Assembly: GCF_963678635.1 (NCBI RefSeq)
Contig: NC_087070.1
Span: 42,890,988-42,954,987, forward strand
From: Symsagittifera roscoffensis
Lineage: Eukaryota > Xenacoelomorpha > Acoela > Convolutidae
Length of the DNA: 64,000 nt
Direction: 5' to 3'
Numbering within the stretch: position 1 is the first letter of the stretch; the number at the start of each line of letters is the position of its first letter. Under the pieces are notes generated by a model. The model saw only the letters and a program-made list of their open reading frames with translations. It made no database searches and was not told the origin of the DNA. A program made the position numbers and the translations under genes. Shown here in pieces: positions 57,001 to 64,000 of the stretch.

Positions 57001-58313
57001 GACTCTGGCGGAGGTCATTTGTTTTTGAAACCTTTCAATATTTTTTTATTTTCATGCCTTTTCTCTTTTTTGATTTTTAAAAACGAGTTGGCTTTTTGCT
57101 TGCTTTTGCGTTGCTTTTGATCTTTTGCTGTTTCACTCTTAATTTCTTGTAAGTGAAATTCAATTTCTTTCGATAAACGGAAAGTAATTTACGCACTTCA
57201 GTTACGGCGCGAAAAAACGTCAACGACTTTTGAAAGTAGAAGTTAATTTTTAGATTTCCCAGCTGAATAAAAAACTCACTCATTCATCCAATTTTCGCTA
57301 TTTGGTTTGTTTAATCAAAGGCGTGACAATTATAAATTATTCTTGAAATTCAAAGAGCTTTAAAGCTATCTATTTTTTCAATTTTGAAAATTAACTTTTT
57401 TCAGTTTCCTTGCGTTATAGACAATTTTCCAACTGTCTGTCAGCTATGGTCAGTTTTATTATTGCGGTATCAACTTACTGTGCTAGTTGCACTGCAACCG
57501 GCCATCATTTTTTCTAATCGCGCTCATTTTGCGTTATTAAGTTCTGTTTTGTAAGCGTGTTAATAAAAATGCGACTTAATCAAATAGAATGACTTTGAAC
57601 CTGTTTTGAATTAAGCTAGATGCCATTCCTTCTGATTACAACTGCTATGAATTTTCTTGTTGTCCTGGCTTTTAATTTTTGACGATCGAAATAATTGTTT
57701 TAAACAAAAAATTTTCATCCCCATTCAAGATAAGATGCCGACTCCTTGAGTTCAATTTGAAAAAGAAATTTTCTTTCGATGTTATAGCCTGATAAAACCA
57801 ATTTTCTTTTTTTTTAAAAAGAAGATGAAACTCGAATTATTCAAGCGTTGCCAATTATCCAGAACGAACTACATTTTTTTCAAATTGAGTTGAGGCAGGC
57901 TGGCAGGTTAATTGGTCGTTTTAATTTGGTACGATGGTCTTTCTAGTTTTGTATGGATTTTCTATTTTTTTTTAACCAAAAACTATTCGAAACTTTTTAA
58001 CGGGCAGTTGGAACACTCAGAACTTCGCTCTGATATACGAGCAGTCTTGTTTTCTATTAAACACGTTCAAGTCAATCCTTCTCCAACTTTGGGCCTTTAG
58101 TTGAAATTAGTTGTCACGGTAAATGGCTTGAATAGCAAATTTAAATTGAGGTAAATTTAAACTAATAAATTAAAACATTGAAGTTTGACTTTGAAATTTC
58201 TTTTTGCTGTTTTAGTGAGTGAAGATGCAATATTGGATATAAGGATACAGGACTTCGTCTTCAGACCTCCTAAAGGATTCAGCCAAATACTGCGAGAGAA
58301 AACAATCTTATGA
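41950..58313 (+). CDS. SPRYD7: SPRY domain-containing protein 7 homologue, six coding exons
   Basis: Six exons (41950-42076, 45048-45164, 45633-45792, 46363-46486, 55965-56070, 58216-58313) all have GT/AG borders and join in phase to a 243-aa protein. The N-terminus has Cys residues and ends in LDTQFMG. Then follow VLKCGSRLCGEGG, SKSYFEVKIQQSGNWGVGVA, LGRDFFSWVMRSTGELFHDD, FEDGDIIGVAFDHVSLQFYL, YPLLYVSEDAILDIR and PPKGFSQIL. These match the order of SPRYD7, whose cellular role is little known. Our protein is about 45 residues longer than human SPRYD7 (196 aa), mainly through an insertion around the exon 3/4 junction. The intron between exons 4 and 5 holds a BEL/Pao element and a MITE. Confidence 0.9.
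42077..45047. other. SPRYD7 intron 1
   Basis: About 3 kb of AT-rich intron. No gene or clear mobile element was recognised. A CTAT microsatellite lies near 44217-44240. Confidence 0.6.
45048..45164 (+). CDS. SPRYD7: SPRYD7 coding exon 2
   Basis: Acceptor TGGACAG, donor GTACAC. It encodes EEAIVLKCGSRLCGEGG then SKSYFEVKIQQS, the first strands of the SPRY fold. Confidence 0.9.
45633..45792 (+). CDS. SPRYD7: SPRYD7 coding exon 3
   Basis: Acceptor CTAATAG, donor GTAATT. It encodes GNWGVGVATRDADLSHPPLG, then RDFFSWVMRSTGELFHDD, followed by a Ser/Ala-rich extension not typical of the family. Confidence 0.9.
46363..46486 (+). CDS. SPRYD7: SPRYD7 coding exon 4
   Basis: Acceptor TGATTTAG, donor GTAAGA. 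It encodes SHNLVVCKSGRTACGVQMSD, which is extra relative to known SPRYD7, then RLGNVASFEDGDII, which returns to the family pattern. It lies 131 bases before the BEL/Pao element. Confidence 0.85.
46613..46617. other. Target-site duplication of BEL/Pao element, left
   Basis: ATTGC directly precedes the 5' LTR and is repeated at 53987-53991 after the 3' LTR. A 5-bp duplication is usual for BEL/Pao. Confidence 0.9.
46618..46820 (+). repeat. 5' LTR of BEL/Pao element
   Basis: TGTTGAAGCC...CTGCACAACA, 203 bp, starting TG and ending CA. It matches 53784-53986 except AATAATTTACAC versus AATAATTCACAC. Confidence 0.95.
46825..46843 (+). other. Primer binding site of BEL/Pao element
   Basis: TGGTGCAACGCGACTCACG begins four bases after the 5' LTR. 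A leading TGG would pair with a tRNA 3' CCA end. The tRNA is not identified. Confidence 0.65.
46882..47667 (+). CDS. BEL/Pao gag, N-terminal part
   Basis: A 261-aa frame. It has a Ser/Thr-rich start, a helical region (LGELNQQISSFLNDDEDALE) and the Pao-type gag segment LNSPTFSGRYDQWLPFLDSF, LQYLKGALKDEPFRLLSHLP. At INT the frame runs into TAA. The continuation LNENTMALTGLGL lies in another frame, consistent with loss of one base near 47663. Gag would form the particle. The ATG at 46882 follows the primer site by ~40 bases. Confidence 0.88.
   Translation: MSSPASDMSNVTLTLPALKRSRSANIGVITRSENAVSAIFDKEASALTYKEIGTLKANLTMCERKKKELGELNQQISSFLNDDEDALEVELEEAEKIYLQVDCLMEMITTMLDDRGKCSTESVKDDDSASGTGSYKSTSQRGAGRKQDTCLKLPKLNSPTFSGRYDQWLPFLDSFDGAVHSNASLSDVQKLQYLKGALKDEPFRLLSHLPTTNANYSVARELLKDRYADVKMISHAHLEAIFEFTPMKHESSAAIRRLINT
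47679..52163 (+). pseudogene. BEL/Pao gag-pol polyprotein with two nonsense codons
   Basis: The main frame runs 47679-51773 (1364 aa) and continues to 52163 through stops at 51771-51773 (TGA) and 52038-52040 (TAG). Domains by residue of the long frame: two CCHC-type knuckles (about 105-165, including CFNCLSLGHQNHEC from Cys137), protease (LLDSGSECSF, Asp219), RT (LRVVFDGSA; FYVDDFLGG, 618-621), RNase H (VFCDASEKAYAAAIY; AWTDSTIVLQWL), integrase HHCC (HGGGQL; CMRCVRF) and catalytic D1206, D1267, E1321 (DFAGPF, LSDNGSNF, GLWEAAV). The C-terminal domain lies after the first stop. It would copy and integrate the element. With the gag frameshift it is inactive as read. Confidence 0.92.
52164..52766. 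other. Non-coding part of the BEL/Pao element between pol and antisense gene
   Basis: It contains a twice-occurring GTACCCYCATGACCC motif (near 52268 and 52453) and AATAAA at 52470-52475 on the + strand. No coding frame is recognised. Confidence 0.55.
52729..52734 (-). terminator. Poly(A) signal of the antisense JmjC-like gene
   Basis: TTTATT on the + strand reads AATAAA on the minus strand, about 33 bases past the antisense stop codon at 52767-52769. Confidence 0.6.
52767..53741 (-). CDS. Antisense JmjC-domain-like protein carried by the BEL/Pao element, two exons
   Basis: Exon 1 is 53741-53457 (95 codons) and exon 2 is 53381-52767. Removing the 75-base intron joins them in frame to 299 aa. 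Exon 1 has a basic region (GEVRRSSRRGAVDREDLQG). Exon 2 has TRWPKQVF, then FRTFHQDLEEEDDAVLCLLG and GRKLWLM, and later GVLEEGKSLYLPYAWCHAVL. This matches a JmjC/cupin core with a metal-binding H168-x-D170 and H250, closest in layout to KDM2/PHF8- and cupin-8-like proteins. Such proteins are Fe(II)/2-oxoglutarate demethylases or hydroxylases. The actual substrate is unknown. It lies on the strand opposite gag-pol, between pol and the 3' LTR, and has no stops. It is probably captured cellular sequence. Confidence 0.75.
53382..53456 (-). other. 75-bp intron of the antisense JmjC-like gene
   Basis: On the minus strand it begins GTGAGT and ends in a T-rich tract TTTGTTTTGTTTTAG. It joins ...KAET to KQLRGLKR in frame. 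On the element's own sense strand these signals are reversed, so the intron would not be removed from genomic RNA. Confidence 0.75.
53771..53783 (+). other. Polypurine tract of BEL/Pao element
   Basis: AAGGGAGGCGGAA lies directly before the 3' LTR, where plus-strand DNA synthesis would be primed. One C interrupts the purines. Confidence 0.8.
53784..53986 (+). repeat. 3' LTR of BEL/Pao element
   Basis: 203 bp, TG...CA, with one visible difference from the 5' LTR. It ends before ATTGC. On the minus strand it lies upstream of the antisense gene and could supply its promoter. Confidence 0.95.
53987..53991. other. Target-site duplication of BEL/Pao element, right
   Basis: ATTGC, the same as 46613-46617. 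Confidence 0.9.
53992..55347. other. Rest of SPRYD7 intron 4, first part
   Basis: AT-rich intron. A short tandem CTACGTAAATCTAAAAAT motif lies near 54290-54320. The tRNA-like unit is listed separately. Confidence 0.5.
54535..54800 (+). repeat. tRNA-derived SINE, copy with exact B-box
   Basis: Contains GAGTGGCTGAGACGATAGTG (A-box at about 54628) and GGTTCGAATCC (54684-54694, exact B-box). The ~260-base unit, including TTGGCAATTTRTTAG upstream and ACTTGATAGAG downstream, recurs at 56530-56775. The T-stem has one mispair and no acceptor stem closes, so it is not called a tRNA gene. Confidence 0.65.
55348..55642. mobile_element. hAT-like MITE with 8-bp target duplication
   Basis: CAGGGGCGGATC (start 55356) and GATTT-type inverted end ...AAATCCGCCCCTG (end 55634) bound a 279-bp element. 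CTACGAAG is duplicated on both sides (55348-55355 and 55635-55642). The CAGGGGCGGAT terminus and the 8-bp duplication are characteristic of hAT elements. It is GC-rich with no transposase. It sits in the SPRYD7 intron. Confidence 0.9.
55643..55964. other. Rest of SPRYD7 intron 4, end
   Basis: AT-rich intron sequence ending in a T-run and ACAG acceptor. Confidence 0.6.
55965..56070 (+). CDS. SPRYD7: SPRYD7 coding exon 5
   Basis: Acceptor TTTGTTACAG, donor GTAAAA. It encodes GVAFDHVSLQFYLGG then GQVYPLLY. The frame follows exon 4's GDII directly, across nine kilobases of intron. Confidence 0.9.
56530..56775 (+). repeat. tRNA-derived SINE, second copy of the 54.5-kb unit
   Basis: Aligns with 54535-54800: TTGGCAATTTATTAG, CCGAATGGTTAGTGCGCGAC (A-box region), CTAGGTCGCAG, then ACTTGATAGAGTTGC. 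The B-box is damaged. Confidence 0.6.
56930..57010 (+). repeat. tRNA-like unit
   Basis: GGGGTTCGACTCTGG (56995-57009) fits a B-box. The upstream half is only weakly tRNA-like. Confidence 0.4.
58216..58313 (+). CDS. SPRYD7: SPRYD7 coding exon 6 and stop
   Basis: Acceptor TGTTTTAG. It encodes VSEDAILDIRIQDFVFRPPK then GFSQILREKTIL and TGA at 58311-58313. The PPKGF...IL ending is the family's C-terminus. A possible poly(A) signal AATAAA lies at 58658-58663. Confidence 0.92.
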
Positions 58314-58467
58314 TAGAGAGAAAATAGCGGAAAGAGTGAAACTTTCTTGATTATAGACTTGCAAAAAAGCTTTGACGAATGATATCAGGAAAACATCCAT
58401 CTATAGAAAACACATTTAGAAAGCAGAGGATTTATGGGTGGGCGCCGCCCCTTCCGCAGGAAATCCC

Positions 58468-58580
58468 CCTTTGGTACTTTTTTGAGACCCCTTCGGTACT
58501 ATTTTGGCTGGCTGACCCTAAAGTTTCTCTAAAGGCGCTTTTGGCGACAATATATACTAATTTTGAAAGAGGACCGTGCG
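58468..58580 (-). repeat. Diverged fragment of the hAT-like MITE, inverted
   Basis: CCCTTTGGTACTTTTT...CTGACCCTAAAGTTT...AAGGCGCTTTTGGCGACAAT matches the reverse complement of the middle of 55356-55634. The ends are missing. Confidence 0.65.
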
Positions 58581-60189
58581 CTGAGACACGTGATTTTTTA
58601 TTCAAGGATGTTTTCTAGCAGCAAACTTGTCTATTACTCGTAGCAGTTTTCATCAGTAATAAAAGCAGCTATTTTTTCCATTGTTTTGATATTATATTCC
58701 TTTCGATGTATTTTATGTGAATGTATATACATGTCTTGATATTCGTGATGAAAGTTGTAAAACTATTTTATTCAGTAGTTTAGATGAATTAGAGATCCTT
58801 TGTTTTCCTCTTTTTAAGTACTTGGATATAAAAACAGAGATTAGAAACTAATCATTGTCATCAATAGATTTTTCAGTTTAATTTAATTTCAGCAATAGGT
58901 CTTTTTCGCATATAACAACTAAGTTTTAAATTATGGAACATTTTAAAAGTGCTCTCGGCAATATGCTTTATTTGTAATTCGTGGCCCCCAGGGTGTCTCA
59001 AGATAGCTTTAATTATTAAAACAGCCAACCAGCCTGCCTCCCTCATCTCTCAAACTTTCCTCGCCTTCTCTTCAAAACAAAATTTTGGGCCCATTTTAGG
59101 GTGACGAGATATTGAAAACGATCGCTTTTTTCGAGACAATTTTATCGGATTTTTTACTAATAAGACTTCGTCCACCAAAGATTGATTGCTCTTGACATTC
59201 GGCAGCTCATGAATTAATCGAAAAGTAAAATTGTGAAATTTGTAATGGACCAAAAAAAGTTCGTGCGTCGGCTTTTGGAGAAAATGTTATCAATCCAGAT
59301 CTTTTTTGGTGACATTTAAGGTATTTTGTGCCAGCAATGTTTGTATTACCACTTGCGAAAGTAAGTGTCTTTAATCGGGAGTAAGTATTTTTTCCCGTAA
59401 ACCACTTAAACACGTTTGATAAGGGGAATAATTGAATAGTCAGACTATTGTTTGTCGACTCAACTTGTGTCTGCTCAAAGATTGTCGGCCTTATTTTCTT
59501 CTGTCGCTAATTTAATTAGCAAATGTCTGGCATATTTGCCTAAAATGAACTTCCACTGAGATTTACCAAAGTTTGAATTTTGGTAGACCTAGTTTTTTTC
59601 GACTAGTTTGTGTTGTATCGCAAGTGATGCGCAGCTCCACTTCCCCAATGTGTATAATAAGAGTCCTCTTTTGCTATAAAAAACAATTATTGCGTTGTAA
59701 AATTCTGAAGCCAATGTATGTATAAAAATTTTGAGTGTAGGTTAAAATTTACTTATAAATTATATTTTTTGATTAAGAGTCAATGAACGTTGGAAAGACT
59801 CCTGTATAGGTCTTGATTTTTTTTTTTTCAATAAAAAATTCTAAAATTTGTTCACGCTCAGATTTGTTTTTTTTGCAGTTTGACTTTTGATTTATATACC
59901 CTTGCTATAAGCAAGGGTTTTGCAAACTAGTTATTGACTTTTTCACGTAAATAACTGTGTTACAGAATGGTCAATGAGTAATATGCCGTTTCTATTTTCC
60001 GTTCAATGTTTTACTACCTGTTTCAGATAGTTTCAGAGAAAATCTTGGTTTTTTTGACGGAGGTAATTTTTTCCAAAACTTTACTTAATATTGTTTGAGT
60101 GACATGCCGTGTTTGTCGAATTTTGTTTGGTGACGATAATTACGCTTGAATCACTTTTTTTGTTCTTTCAAAATCGAAAAGTCCGAAGT

Positions 60190-60265
60190 TAATTTGCGCA
60201 TGCGGTGAAAAGTTTACGTACTTGCCTACAAAGACAAAGGCCCTTGGTTCAAATCCGGGACTTTT
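60190..60265 (+). repeat. tRNA-like SINE unit
   Basis: TTGGTTCAAATCC (60244-60256) is a good B-box. The upstream A-box is degenerate. Confidence 0.45.
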
Positions 60266-60965
60266 TTTGTTAACGGCAACTCCAGGATTTTTCGTTAACG
60301 GCAACAAAACCAGGACTTTTTTTGTTAACGGTAAAAGATAACGGCAACTCTTAATGTCTGCTGGTTCTTAGTCGGCTTAGTTAGTTGCGGCAGCATCAAG
60401 TTTGCTACCAACTAAAATTGTTTTCTCTAAAAATTTCGATTGTTGTCTGTGCGTTTGGTGCAGCGCTAACAAAAATGCTTGGGACGACAAATTCCGGAAG
60501 TTTAATTCTAGCCGAGACCTGTTTTTCGTAGAAACTGAAATTTTTTGGCCTAATTTTGACTTTTGTGTCTGCTTATACTTATCGGTTCAGAAGTAAAGGG
60601 TTTGTCTTTTTTCTAGCATTTTAAATTTCTTTGATAAGTTTCAAATGGTGCAAGTTTTTTTGTGTCAGGATATTTTTGTCCTTCTTTCAATTTTTTAAAC
60701 TTTTTTGACGTAATAGTTTTTAAAATTTTTTTAAATAAAAGTTTTTTAATTTTTGACGATATTATCATTTTTAATTTTTTTAAAAACTTTTTTGACGGTT
60801 ATGTTTTTTACGCTTGTGGTTAGCCAGCGTTATCAAATCAGATTTTAGACATTTTTTTTGGGTTAAAAGTCAGAAGTTGATTTTTTTGTTCACGGCAAAA
60901 GATAACGGCAACTCTTAATGTCTGCTTGACATGTTTAGCAGAGTTACTTGAATCATTTGGTATCT

Positions 60966-61170
60966 CGGCTGATAATGAATTCAAGTTTCTAAGAGTCTCC
61001 GGTGCACTTTGTTTGGAGGTAACGAGTACGCCTGGGGCGTCAAAAGTCATGGGTTCAAATCCAGGCACGACCTGTTTTTTTTTTTCAAACCGGAATTATT
61101 CCGTTTAAAAAAATTGCTGCTATTTATTTGTCTGTTTTGTATTGTCGGACTAAATGCCACATCTCAGAAT
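60966..61170 (+). repeat. tRNA-derived SINE, clear copy
   Basis: GATAATGAATTCAAGTTTCT, then TTGGAGGTAACGAGTACGCC (A-box), then GGGTTCAAATCC (61051-61062, B-box), T-run, and the tail ATTGTCGGACTAAATGCCAC. It aligns with 39765-39954. Confidence 0.65.
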
Positions 61171-62787
61171 TTGTTGCTGGATGTACTCTTCATTGTAGTT
61201 GCTTTTCATGTTTTTTTATTTCTGCAATTTGTACTTTTTTTCGTTTTTTTTTTGCTCAGAAATTTTTTTTGGCATAAGCGATTGCGGCTGATGTTTTGTA
61301 GGCTTACTAGTTTAATTTTGAGATGTTGGAGGGAGCTATATTTTGTTAGTTCTCCTGCGGATTGCAAAAAACGTTAGAAAAATTACGATAGATTTGATAC
61401 TTCAAAGTTTTTCAACAACAACAATTTTATTTTCGCTCGAAAATTTTTTCTAATTTTCCTTTAACACCATCGATTGTGTTTATGGGCGCGTACTTTCCGC
61501 AAAAAGAATTCATCCAGACAATTTTTTTAGTTTTGTTTTCTTCGAAAATGTTAATGTTTTCTGTGGACTTAGTGGCTCTCATTTCTTTTCCTGTCTGCTA
61601 GCTTGCAATGTGTTTTTGTAGTATAACAAGTTACGCGAACCTCCGCTTCGCCTCTGTGTTTAGTTGTCTTTCTATTTACCCGTAATCATAGTCATTGTCT
61701 TTTGTATTGTATGTAGTGCAAAGCTATACGAAATTGTTTCACCTCTTTGTTTTAAGTTCAGTTCATTTTCAGTTAAAAAAATTCTTGTATAGAAGTCTTG
61801 AATAAAAAATTCATGTATTGAACCAGTTTTTTCATTGAAAGCGAAAAAATCAAAAAATATTGTCATTTATAGAAAATGTCCAACAGAAAATAATTCTTTA
61901 ATTTTAAAGAGCTCAAAAGGGCATAATTTTTTTTCATGGAAATAGAAACTCTTTTTTTTTTAGAATTTCTTTGCTCGCATTCATTTTTTTTTTCCAACTT
62001 TCTGTTGTCTGTTGGTTGTGTTTTTGAATAGCATAGGCTGTATCCGGATAACTAAGAATCAGTAAATGAGGCTCATTCTTGCAGCACAGGCCTAGTCAAG
62101 GTTAGCCTTGGTTGTTAATGCTCTTTCCTATTTTTTGGAATCTGCTTGCCCTTTTTGCTGCTTTCTTGCTTAGTGCAGCTCCTCTTTATGCAAAAATATT
62201 TGAACGAAAAAAGGTAACGCGGATTTGATCTAGATTTCAATTGACTTATTTTTGACTGTATTATCTTTATTAAATCAAAAGTTATTTATCTGAGTTTTCA
62301 GGGCATAAGCGTAAAGAGTTTTCAGGGCATAATGTTTTAGCTTGTTAACACTGATTTTTTTTCAATCACTTTTAGCAGACCCGTAGAAAGCTCTAAAAGT
62401 TTGCAGGGGCCAGCAAGTATAATCAAGTGTAAGAGAACGAAGTAAATTTTACCTATATAGGTTGTAGTTTTCTTCTTTTTTTTTCTTCAAAAAAAAGTTT
62501 TGTAGTTTGTTCTCGCTCAAATTTATTATTCTTTTAAGTTCACTTCATTTCCTTATTTGAATGTAGGCAAAATCAGTAGCTCTTGTTTTCAGTTTCTCAA
62601 ATCATTTTTATTGCTTAGATATCTACACTTTAAGGATATTATAATTAAAACAGACTCGGGTTCAGTTGCCCGAAATAATTTGCAATGTAAAATTGCTAAC
62701 CCAACATTAATAAGATTTTCATGGATAATCCCGTGCTATTCCATAGATAAATAAGTTACAAATTAATTTAAATAATTGAAAAATCAT

Positions 62788-63373
62788 GGGTAGTTCATAG
62801 CTAATTCATCGCTAAAATTCATCGCTAAACCAGCGATAAATCAGTACTAATATTTGCTATAACGAAGAAAAGTTTAAAAATTTATCGCTAATTCATCGCT
62901 AAAAATTTCGGATTTTCTAGTTATGAATCATTGCTATTTCAGAGCTGAATTTTGTTTTTTGGGTAAACAACCATCGATGGTGATCACTGTTTTTTTTTAC
63001 TAATTTAACTTATATCAACTAAATCAATTTTGCTTTCATTGGTCAAAGTGAAATTAGTAATCGGAGAGGATTTCCTATATATGTTCCCATTGAAAATTTC
63101 TTAGAGTTTCTAGAGTTCCCATTAAAAATTAGCGATAAAAAAATACAAAAAAACAGTGATTGCCATCGAATGTTTAGCGCTAATTGTTTACCCAAAAAGC
63201 AAATTTCAGCTCTGATATAGCAATGATTCAAAACTGGAAAATCCGAAAATTTTAGCGATGAATTAGCGATGAATTTTTAAGCTTTTCTTCGTTATAGCAA
63301 ACATTAGAACTGATTTATTGCTCGTTTAGCGATGAATTTTAGCGATGAATTAGCTATGATAGCTATGAACTAA
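62788..63373. mobile_element. Fold-back element with ~200-bp inverted arms
   Basis: The left arm (about 62788-62998) from GGGTAGTTCATAGCTAATTC through TTGGGTAAACAACCATCGAT is inverted in the right arm (about 63150-63373), ending AGCTATGAACTAACC. The arms contain repeated TCATCGCTAA units. About 150 bases separate them. No coding content. Such elements are non-autonomous DNA transposons. Confidence 0.85.
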
Positions 63374-63374
63374 C

Positions 63375-63749
63375 CAGGGGCAGATCTAGGATGTTCTCGA
63401 GGGGGAGGGGTGGATTTTCAAAAACAATTTCGAAAACTTTGTCGACCTTTTTTTAGGTCGACCAAATGGATTTTCTGAGCCCTCCCAAAGCACTAAAAGA
63501 CCCTGTTTTGATCAAAATTTTTCCGCCGCAGGCAAAACTTTGATAAAAACAGGCCAAAAGATGCGTTTTAGGCAATTTTTGGAAGAGTTTTACCGAAAAA
63601 TCGCGTTTTTTCGGTGTGCTCCCCCCTCAAAATTAGTATATGTTAGCGCCCAAGGCGCCTTTAGAAAAATTTTAGGGTCCATCACCAAAAATGGATATCT
63701 CAAATTAATACAAAGAAGGACCCTTTGGTTCGGCAGGGGGTCGAATCCT
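63375..63749 (+). mobile_element. hAT-like MITE, second copy, 3'-truncated
   Basis: It starts CAGGGGCAGATCTAGGATG and shares AACAGGCCAAAA, CTCCCCCCTCARAATTAGTA, AAGGCGCCTT and GGCAGGGGGTCGAATCC with 55356-55634. It stops at GTCGAATCC without the right terminus. It directly abuts the fold-back element. Confidence 0.75.
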
Positions 63750-63759
63750 TGAACATATT

Positions 63760-64000
63760 CCAAAATGTAAATGGGTTCCACTTACAAAACTTCCGTGGAT
63801 TCCGCGTACAAATACCTGTAACTTAAAATTTGTCGGAACATTTGTTGTGTCGCGGATTCCGCAACAAGCGAACATAGCTAGTTTTTCTGGATTCCGCAAC
63901 TGAAAGTGGATTCCGCAAAATGTAAGTGGAATCCGCAAATGTAAGTGGAATCCACAAAATTTGTAAGCGGATTCAGCAAACTGTAAGTGAGTTTTGAATT
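63760..64000. repeat. Degenerate tandem repeat of GTAAGTGGATTCCGCAAA
   Basis: Variants of GTAAGTGGAATCCGCAAAT recur about eight times to the window edge, with closer spacing toward the right. The minus-strand frame through it is not a gene. Confidence 0.7.

Larger units (their letters stand above)
56071..58215. other. SPRYD7 intron 5
   Basis: AT-rich intron with two SINE-like units (56530-56775, 56930-57010). No gene is recognised. Confidence 0.6.
58314..62787. other. AT-rich DNA downstream of SPRYD7
   Basis: No protein gene. It includes a diverged hAT-MITE fragment, SINE-like units, a repeated TTAACGGCAAC motif (60276-60353, 60893-60911) and long T-runs. Confidence 0.5.

Overview
This window looks like a piece of an AT-rich, repeat-dense invertebrate animal genome. 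It holds two ordinary eukaryotic host genes, both on the + strand. One is a single-exon ALG10 (34611-35948). The other is a six-coding-exon SPRYD7 homologue (41950-58313) whose exons join in frame with GT/AG introns. Almost everything else is mobile or repetitive DNA: a non-LTR retrotransposon, a giant Ty3/gypsy-like retroelement, a BEL/Pao element, hAT-like and fold-back MITEs, tRNA-derived SINE-like units and a minisatellite. I cannot name the phylum from the sequence.

Layout. 1-1773: decayed LINE reverse transcriptase with an (ATT)n tail, joined to a truncated copy of a ~0.92-kb repeat. 1774-10385: repeat territory, with 0.92-kb TG...CA repeats carrying inverted ends, a ~2.47-kb direct duplication (about 1850-4320 and 7912-10385) and a small MITE at 5630-6100. 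About 11074-29362, minus strand: a giant, frameshifted Ty3/gypsy-like retroelement. Read 5' to 3' on the minus strand it holds gag, zinc knuckle, DTG protease, FVDD reverse transcriptase, RNase H, an inserted region, integrase, an acidic tail, a macro-domain-like protein, and then about 9 kb more of accessory ORFs (coiled coil, SGNH-hydrolase-like modules, unknown proteins). 30267-30600: a 25-bp minisatellite. 32563-33484: another 0.92-kb repeat. 34611-35948: ALG10. 36-41 kb: SINE-like units in AT-rich DNA. 41950-58313: SPRYD7, interrupted in the intron between coding exons 4 and 5 by a complete 7.37-kb BEL/Pao element (46618-53986) and, further on, a 279-bp hAT-like MITE (55356-55634). 58.3-64 kb: AT-rich DNA with SINE-like units, a large fold-back element and a second hAT-like MITE copy.

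Most interesting point: the BEL/Pao element has 203-bp LTRs differing at one visible position, a TGG-type primer site, a polypurine tract and a 5-bp ATTGC target duplication. Between pol and the 3' LTR it carries a two-exon gene on the opposite strand. That gene predicts a 299-aa JmjC-domain-like protein with the H-x-D...H metal triad. Its 75-bp intron has correct splice signals only on the antisense strand, and AATAAA follows its stop. It is uninterrupted, whereas gag-pol has one frameshift and two nonsense codons. A retrotransposon carrying an antisense, intron-containing chromatin-enzyme-like gene is the best candidate here for something undescribed. The macro domain and SGNH-like modules in the giant gypsy-like element are the second candidate. 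Both families are enzyme folds that reverse or read covalent marks, which suggests, as inference only, retroelement cargo acting on host defence or chromatin.
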